Assembly: GCA_900155495.1 (NCBI GenBank)
Contig: FTLJ01000781.1
Span: forward strand, 1-14,161
Source: Porogramme epimiltina
Lineage: Eukaryota > Basidiomycota > Agaricomycetes > Polyporales > Polyporaceae
Length of the DNA: 14,161 bases
Reading direction: 5' to 3'
Shown here in pieces: positions 8,679 to 14,161 of this stretch (the first letter of the stretch is position 1; each line of letters starts with the position of its first letter). The notes under the pieces were generated by a model. It was not told the DNA's origin, did not search any database, and saw only the letters and a list, made by a program, of their open reading frames with translations. Position numbers and translations under genes: made by a program.

Positions 8679-8929
8679 CCACTCGAAGAGATCATTACTC
8701 ACAAGATGAATGTGCAGAGCTCAGTCGCGGAGATTGCCATCGCGTGCGACGGGGACCTCACTGTCATCTTCCGGGTGCGTCTCTTCTCCATAGTCAGGGC
8801 CTGTAAAACTAACTAACACGACCATCCCAGGACCACGGAATCCCCGGTGACGTTCGAACAGGGTTGCTTGCTATCAGTCCCCCAATCGATGTGGACGAGG
8901 CCGTTTACTTCACGGTACGGTACCACTAG
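8679..8929 (+). pseudogene. Gene B C-terminal region beyond the in-frame stop
   Basis: The frame of exon 3 continues straight after the TAG: PLEEIITHKMNVQ, then SSVAEIAIACDGDLTVIFR to 8774. An intron follows at 8775-8830 (GTGCGT to CAG, branch CTAAC), then a final exon 8831-8929 containing DHGIPGDVRTGLLAISPP and ending at TAG. The phase is kept throughout, and the AEIAIACDGDL motif matches the C-terminal motif I recall for this family, so this is genuine gene B sequence. Either a nonsense mutation has cut the gene, or the acceptor of intron 8571 is really the TAG at 8676-8678, which would remove the stop and give an intact protein (exons 7784-7843, 7905-8570, 8679-8774, 8831-8929). Confidence 0.65.
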
Positions 8930-8944
8930 CAGTACTACCCCACA

Positions 8945-9090
8945 GAAGCCCGGGCTTTAGGGCCGGGCTCGGGCTCCTAGGATCAAAAGCCCGGCCCTCA
9001 AGCCCTCCAAGCCCTGAGGCGGGCCCGGCTCAGCTTTTGCGGGCCGGCTACCCAGGGCCTGAGGCCTGAGGGCTGAAGCCCGAGCCCGCA
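8945..9090. repeat. GC-rich imperfect inverted repeat (MITE-like)
   Basis: The stretch is built of variations on GCCCGGGC and AGCCC. The left end (GCCCGGGCTTTAGGGCC) pairs imperfectly with the right end, whose complement starts GCTCGGGCTTCAGCCC, and internal parts also pair (GATCAAAAGCCCGGCCCTCA against the region near 9015-9045). Its composition differs sharply from the flanks. Short non-autonomous hAT-like elements of this AGCCCGGGC type are known in many eukaryotes, but I cannot see a convincing target-site duplication. It sits just after the gene B stop and may form part of its 3' UTR or a terminator-like fold. Confidence 0.65.
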
Positions 9091-9792
9091 CATCACTAAC
9101 ATTGATGGTGGTACTCAGCAAACGCTTTGCGGGTTGCAGCAGTGGGACGAGTAGTAACCGCCGCCATCCCGTTGTTGATCGCGCTAAACAGCGTGGAGGG
9201 GGGTCAGCCTTCAAGTGGCAAATGTCGTAGTTCCTGTTAGCACGTACTTCCTTTGATCACAATCATATCACCCGCTTTTACATCTGTTGTACCGACTATA
9301 GTACATAACGAGTCAGAATGAACAACCGCTGAGCGCCGAGCGCTCTGCCGCCATACTAGCCCCTTCTCTCATACTCTCACTCACGAAGCGGGTCCATGTG
9401 TATTGACTAATTCTTAATGTCGAGGAGCTAACGCAATAGTAGAGATTCCTTCAATCCTTCATATCATTGAGAGCTGCATGCTAACGATGACAGGGATCCA
9501 TAATGCAAAAAGCAGCAGCGCGGGCGCTGTACAAGATAGCAACGATTGGAATGAGAGTAACGTGACAACAGCAGACGTATACGTCAAGGCAATAACTGCA
9601 TAGATGAAAGATGAGGGGGCGACTCAAGTCTTAGGCATAGGGGGATCGGGCAAGCATGAAGTATCGAGTGTCACGAGCTAAGGAGGGACATGTCCCTCTA
9701 TCGCTCCGCTGCTAGTTTCCTCAGCTTGGCAACATTGATAGCAGGATATTTTAGCTCACCTTTGTGGCAATGTTGCGCGAACATTCCTTCAG
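9091..9792. other. Intergenic stretch, no gene seen
   Basis: No credible exon on either strand. A small inverted repeat (GAGCGC-CGA-GCGCTC) lies at about 9332-9346. An open frame at 9690-10025 on the plus strand is antisense to gene D and has no coding character. This region is downstream of both gene B (+) and gene D (-), so the two are convergent and their 3' ends fall here. Confidence 0.4.
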
Positions 9793-10302
9793 TCAGTCCT
9801 CAGCCGCGTACGGAAACAGCTGTCGTCTTCTACGTGCGTCTAGCAAGGGCCATAGGAGGGCTTGCAGTTCATGGTTTTGACGACAGAAAAACTGCGCCGC
9901 CTCGCGTTCCAGTGTGGCCACAGTGTTTAAAGTGTCGTAGTCCTGACGAGCCGTTTGAAGCTTCCGAGCGGTCCTCAACAACTCGTCCTCAAGTCGCACG
10001 ATGCCTAAACAATGTCAGTATGTAGAGGAGGCCTAGTAGTGGCGTGGAATTAACACTGACGGGCCTTTAATTCCTCGTTCTCTAGCTCAAGTCCTGCCAG
10101 TGCCCGAGGTGAAGAGAGCGCGAACACTGTAGCGGTGTATTGAGTCGTGACGGTAAGCACTAGTCACCTGCGATGCCTTGGCATAATGACACCGAAGGAA
10201 CGTACGTGAGCTTGGAGGGGAGGCCGAGGTCCCACCGGGGGATGACATCTCGGGGGATGGAAAGATGCTGTGTAGAGGGGATGTAAGTTCGTCGATGGGC
10301 AT
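9793..10302 (-). CDS. Gene D: 124-residue leucine-zipper-like coiled-coil protein, 3 exons
   Basis: Exons in transcript order: 10302-10206, 10126-10061, 10004-9793. Introns are 10205-10127 (GTACGT to CAG, 79 nt) and 10060-10005 (GTCAGT to TAG, 56 nt). All junctions are in phase, giving 124 residues. The N-terminus is Ser/Pro-rich and probably disordered (residues 1-32). From about residue 43 a helical region runs LAGLELENEELKARIVRLED with leucines at near-heptad spacing, continuing through RTARKLQTARQDYDTL and REAAQFFCRQNHELQALLW. The C-terminus is basic then acidic (DARRRRQLFPYAAED). It resembles dimerising coiled-coil segments, but the short run before the zipper lacks a classic bZIP basic region, so I do not call it a transcription factor. 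I recall similar LELENDELK-type small proteins in basidiomycetes but no function. Confidence 0.7.
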
Positions 10303-10371
10303 CAGGGGATGAGTTCTGAGGGGGCAAGAGACGATGGCAACCGTGTATAAGAGATCTGCTGGAAAGCAGGG

Positions 10372-10378
10372 TTTTAAA
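10372..10378 (-). promoter_or_regulatory. TATA-like element of gene D
   Basis: On the minus strand this reads TTTAAAA, about 70 nt upstream of the ATG of gene D. The spacing fits a core promoter. A second AT-rich site (CTTATACAC on the minus strand) lies nearer the start. This rests on position and composition only. Confidence 0.3.
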
Positions 10379-11770
10379 TCAACTACGGCGCAATTGGCAC
10401 ATGCTCATTCTAAACCCTTACCCACTAGTGCTGCGCGCTATCGAATCACTCCCTGGACGTAAAATATGTCAACGAGACTAACATGATGTGGCTGCGTGTC
10501 TGTGAGACACAGTGAGACTGCTTCCATAACTAGGCCCTAGTACATAGTACGCACACAGGCTGGAAATGCTTGATCATTTCCATAGTCTTGGCCCTTCGAA
10601 ACAGGGTCGACAGGGTCTTCTACTCCATAATGATAAGCGAACTTTGTGCCGAGGAGTTCAGGTGAACGGCCTTTCTGACTGAGACTCATGAGTTGTGGCC
10701 GTCCACACGGCACGGAACAAGGCACTATCTATAATTGGGAAGGTCATCGGGTCTAGAGTAAACAGTGAGCCTAGTTTAGCGAAAACATGCGGTAGACTCG
10801 TTATCAGGACTGTGTACTATAGGCATGGTACTCATGGTGCGGTCACACTTGCAGGTAGTACTAGTACGCGAATGAAAGGCTTAAGTTGAAGGTTATCAGA
10901 GTGCTGGTGAGGACTCACTCGGTGACCTCCTTACTATGAGCCTGTCAATCGAGATCAGAAGCAAAGCCGGTGCAGGCTGAATTGGAGCAACTGACGTTTT
11001 GAAGAGCGACTGTGCAGATAAGAGCACTGGCAGCACGCGCACGAGGGGCCGCGGCATACCGTGAACGCCTTGGGACGTCATCACACATGTGTAGGCCCAC
11101 TGTTTTCGCAAGGGCAATGCGAACATGCCACTGTTAGTAGCGTGGATCATCCGGATCTTCCTCTAGTATGAAACTGGCGCGCCTCGCGGCCTCATTGGTC
11201 GATAGTGACGGCAACTTCGTACGGTTGGATAGGGGCTAGTACGTCGGAGGCAGTCGTTGGTCAGGGTACTATGGACACTGTGCGCATCGCCATGTGTGAC
11301 GGTTCAACAGGACAGGAATGCGATAGTACAGAGGACACGGGCATCCGAAAGTCCAACGCGGCCAGCTATTCAATCGTCACCCGGGTACTATAGTAGGGGT
11401 AGCAGCATATGAATTCTCAGCCAAGGCTAGCTGGAAGGCGCGTGTACACCGTGATGAGGTCTGGCCTCTGTGAGACGGACTGAAGGCCTGATATATTCGG
11501 AAGGTAGCAAGTGAATATTGGTGTACGAAGACACTACAGATAAGATTAGTGCCATCGCCGATACATATCCGAACCTTTCTTGGTGAAACCGCCTTCCCGC
11601 CGCTCAATATAGCAGCTTTGTCACCGGGCCCATCATGATGTTCCTTTCTCTCTTAAATCGGTCTACAGCAAGACTCCGTACCGGTTTCCCGCCCCGAGCT
11701 GGTTCGTAGTGTCACCAACATCTCGCGACTACACAAGGGTCTTGATGCGCTCAAATGCAAAGAGCTTTGG
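10379..11770. other. Long intergenic stretch, no gene seen
   Basis: About 1.4 kb without a frame-consistent exon chain on either strand. The open frames present (for example 10896-11150 and 11377-11607 on the minus strand) lack coding character and splice support. The sequence is rich in short GTACTA/TAGTAC and ACTAGT motifs (near 10540, 10811, 10855, 11264, 11385). A small hairpin GTGTCT-GTG-AGACAC lies near 10497-10511. It separates the divergent genes D (-) and C (+), so it contains both upstream regions. Confidence 0.4.
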
Positions 11771-11813
11771 ACCCTTCGGTCCGAAAGGGCCTTGACGTCA
11801 TGGTATATTTAAG
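11771..11813 (+). promoter_or_regulatory. Gene C promoter: hairpin, CRE-type palindrome and TATA box
   Basis: In order: an imperfect inverted repeat CCCTTCGG-T-CCGAAAGGG at about 11771-11789; the perfect palindrome TGACGTCA at 11793-11800, which is the classic ATF/CREB-type bZIP site; and TATATTTAAG at 11804-11813. The ATG follows at 11871 in context CACTCACCATG, close to the fungal start consensus. The tight order and the 58-nt gap from TATA to ATG make this a convincing core promoter. The CRE-type site suggests control by a stress or cAMP-responsive bZIP factor, which is inference. Confidence 0.6.
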
Positions 11814-11870
11814 TCATGGAACATTGCAGGGGCCCAAGGCTACCCCGTCCTCTCCAAAGTATCACTCACC

Positions 11871-12777
11871 ATGAGCGTCCGACTGATTTCGACACAGGCC
11901 CCTGGAGGCGATAGGTAAGTAATGCCCACTTATTACCCGCTCCATTTGTACTTAAATGATTCAGCATCGTTGCCACCCATTATGCGGCTGTTCGCGGCGT
12001 GGAATTTACGCAAACTAGCGCTGCTTCACCAACTTTTACATTTAGTCCTTGTCGGATCTTGCTACTCGAACTTCAGGACCACAAATGTGCGCTGTATCTT
12101 CCTCCCCACGATGTCACCTTGGTTACTTACTCTGAGCAGACAGCCTTATCGTCATATCTAGGTACTATATCATGGACGAGATTATTCGTGTAGCAGCTCC
12201 AATTACTCCAGGGTGGCGTACCGTTGAAACCGAGGTGAGTGGTACAGCCCTACTAGTCACGATAACGAGTATATGACAACTGAAGACCTCGTAGGAGGCT
12301 AATGGTGGAACCTTGACCTGGTCGGCCTCAGCAGTGTTGGGGTCCGCGTACGTTGGTAATGACCACAAATACCACCTTCGGTTCGACGACACTCTCGAGT
12401 TCTGCAACTTCAAGCGATGCTTTGCTGAAGTTTACCGCCAAATGCACGCACGACATCGTCGGATGCAAAACTTCTTGGACGACATTGCGAGGTTCGAGGT
12501 CTTCACGCAATACTCCAGAGCTTTCCTTGGGGACGCCTACTTCGCAGCATTGGCGACGTCCGAGGATGACTCCGATGACGAAGAGAGCAGTGCGGCAGAT
12601 GAGGCCCCTCGTACGTTTCGCTTGACGCGTCTTCCCAACGAAGGAACCACCAGTGACCGGGCCGAAGGCGAGGACGTTGTTGAAGGGGATGATGATGAGG
12701 ACGCTACGGAGGGCGATGCGGACACCGAGCCTGACCAGGACGCTGTGGAGGGCGGAGACGTCCGAGTTGTTGGGTAG
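11871..12777 (+). CDS. Gene C: hypothetical protein with acidic C-terminal tail, 4 exons
   Basis: Exons 11871-11914, 11965-12161, 12197-12234 and 12295-12777 sum to 762 nt, giving 253 residues plus TAG, all in phase. Introns 11915-11964 (GTAAGT to CAG) and 12235-12294 (GTGAGT to TAG) are standard. The middle one, 12162-12196, is only 35 nt with donor GTACTA and acceptor CAG; it is needed to link two well-formed frames and is the weak point of the model. Residues 1-93 contain FTFSPCRILLLELQDHKCAL and a CALYLPPHDVTLVTY stretch; residues 94-180 contain TLTWSASAVLGSAYVGNDHK and a helical, aromatic-rich FLDDIARFEVFTQYSRAF. From about 183 the tail is strongly acidic (EDDSDDEE, EGDDDEDATEGDADTEPDQD) and likely disordered. 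No signal peptide is seen. I do not recognise the family; the acidic tail is compatible with a nuclear or chaperone-like role, but that is speculative. Confidence 0.65.
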
Positions 12778-13059
12778 TAGGGGTATGCCATGCTGAGGCT
12801 TACTAGTAGTACCGTCACGGCCCGGCGGATTGTTGTTTATGCTGGGTGTACGTGCTGTGCCTGTAAAGAATCTCGTGTCTGCGCCTCAGAATCCAGGAGT
12901 TTCATCGCAAAAGAGATTTCCTTCAGATACCAAGTTTAAAATGGAGACCCGAATCTGGCGGTGTCATCCTGATTCCTGACGACATCTACAAGGGGAATAT
13001 GGTGCGGGTCACGTGAGCGGGGAAGGGCCTTGCTTCAACCGCCCAATGTTACGATTTGT
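12778..13059. other. Gene C 3' flank, no gene seen
   Basis: No credible coding sequence. It presumably carries the gene C 3' UTR. A purine-rich stretch (GAGCGGGGAAGGG) at about 13015-13027 precedes repeat copy 2. Confidence 0.35.
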
Positions 13060-14050
13060 CTCTGCACTTCATGCTCCCTTAGTAACGTCTCTGCTAGGGA
13101 CCTCACTCACGCTCTACTCCTTCCTCTCCGCCTCCATTAAAACAACGACTTTGCTGCTTGTGATCAAAGGACGGGCTCAATGCAGCATGAAGGCAAATCA
13201 CTCCTACGTTTATCCACACGTCGTGTTTTCTTCAGTGTTGGCAAAGCAAAACGGGACACTCCGTGTTTTCTGGTACGGCATGTGCGCGAAGTGTGTATAT
13301 GTTCTTATATCTAACACGCCTATCGTTCTAGGTGCCGTCCTTTTTGTTCCATTCCGTCTCGGAGCACCTCTCATGACGATGGCACGGGAAACTTTGTCGC
13401 CCCTACGAAGAACGGAAGCAGGAGGGTGTGCTAGTAGGATGATTATGGTGTGAATATGCGATGACGGGACTATCAAATCGATCTGTGAGTGTAATCCTCC
13501 TCGTTAACGTCCAAACGCCTTACAATTACCGTTCCAAGGAGCGGGGGATCTCAACCATTCTCACTCATCGTCTCGACGTCTTATCTGCACCAAAACGGAC
13601 CTTTATAACATCCCTATGTCTAATGGCGAGTAGCATATACGATCTGTGGTATTCCCGAAACGGCGCCCTAACACGCCCTTGAATGTGTCTTGAACGGCTA
13701 CCACCAGTGCGCACTTGTCAAGACTAGACGTTGTTGCGCCGTTAAAAACTTTTCACCCAAGCGTCGGGTCAACGTCTTGAGCCAGCGAAGCGGACAGGAG
13801 GAGGATCTGTGGGCACGGGCGAAGAGCAGCTTGGGCAAGAGGGAAGGATGACGTGGCGGAGTGCTGGCAAATGAGGTATGAGAGTTATGTTTCCAAGGTA
13901 TGGGCTTGACTGAGATACGGATGAGCTGTGTAGGTGGGTCTTCGCAGCAGCGAGAACACGAGGAGTGACTGCAAGCTATAAGACCGTGTTATGCGTGCTC
14001 GCTACCCCTCTGAAGAGCACGAGTTCTTCCAGACTAGCTGCCCTTGTAAG
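13060..14050 (+). repeat. Diverged long direct repeat, copy 2
   Basis: Collinear with about 5420-6335, in the same orientation; the anchors are listed under copy 1. The segment contains TTCTTATATCTAACAC near 13302-13317, aligned with ATTATATATAACAC in copy 1, and ends near AGTTCTTCCAG at 14022-14032. Beyond about 14045 similarity is weak, apart from a CAACTGGT shared with copy 1 at 6333 (14092). Open frames in this copy (13013-13453, 13461-13682) do not match frames in copy 1, so I do not call them genes. The copy may run past the window edge. Confidence 0.6.
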
Positions 14051-14161
14051 TTAGCCATGATTGCATGCTTGTGTCGTCGCTGATCTAGCCCCAACTGGTT
14101 GTTTTATTATGTGGAATATCGACATCAGACTCTTCAAAGTTGGACATTTAGGCCGTCACTC

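Noticed and set aside
8675..8717. A 43-nt intron removing the gene B TAG (donor GTAGCC, acceptor GTGCAG)
   Set aside because: It would shift the frame and destroy the conserved AEIAIACDGDL region; the alternative acceptor at 8678 keeps frame.
10896..11607. Minus-strand frames of 84 and 76 codons as exons
   Set aside because: No frame-consistent splice chain, no recognisable motif and poor codon character.
13013..13682. Plus-strand frames of 146 and 73 codons as genes
   Set aside because: They fall in or next to diverged repeat copy 2, their frames are not conserved in copy 1, and their composition is not gene-like.
5420..14050. An LTR retrotransposon with the direct repeats as LTRs
   Set aside because: The interior shows no gag, protease, reverse transcriptase or integrase, and instead holds intron-containing genes on both strands. 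A TGGTAGAG primer-site-like string after copy 1 and a purine-rich run before copy 2 are too weak on their own.

Overview
The window looks like nuclear DNA of a mushroom-forming fungus (Agaricomycetes). The genes are split by many short introns (mostly 42-79 nt) with GTRNGT-like donors, CTRAY-type branch sites and YAG acceptors. Two of the predicted proteins carry signatures I recall from large multi-copy families of unknown function in basidiomycete genomes. There are no bacterial-style operons, rRNA, convincing tRNA genes or CRISPR arrays. All gene models were built by hand from splice-site phase and reading-frame continuity and have not been checked against transcripts.

Layout. 1-445: a TTGAC/GTCAA-rich patch with a perfect 20-bp palindrome, then a TATA box. 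448-5224 (+): gene A, a 13-exon gene for about 1377 residues. It has a low-complexity N-terminus, a long Q/E/R-rich coiled coil from an expanded 48/63-bp repeat, a proline-rich segment with three perfect decapeptide repeats, and a conserved C-terminal region with a GMSSDE motif. About 5420-6335: first copy of a diverged repeat of about 0.9 kb. 6779-7117 (+): gene E, a small doubtful gene. 7784-8929 (+): gene B, a member of a basidiomycete family, interrupted by an in-frame TAG and with an uncertain 5' end. About 8945-9090: a GC-rich inverted repeat. 9793-10302 (-): gene D, a 124-residue leucine-zipper-like protein in three exons. 11871-12777 (+): gene C, about 253 residues with a very acidic tail, preceded by a CRE-like palindrome and a TATA box. 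About 13060-14050: second copy of the diverged repeat, in the same orientation and 7.64-7.72 kb from the first.

I see no pathway linking the genes. The window reads as a lineage-specific, repeat-rich stretch: multi-copy orphan families, recent internal repeat expansion, one probably decaying gene and old dispersed repeats. The strongest points for follow-up are gene A (architecture and a 187-bp exact internal duplication), the stop codon in gene B that an alternative acceptor would remove, and the pair of old direct repeats.
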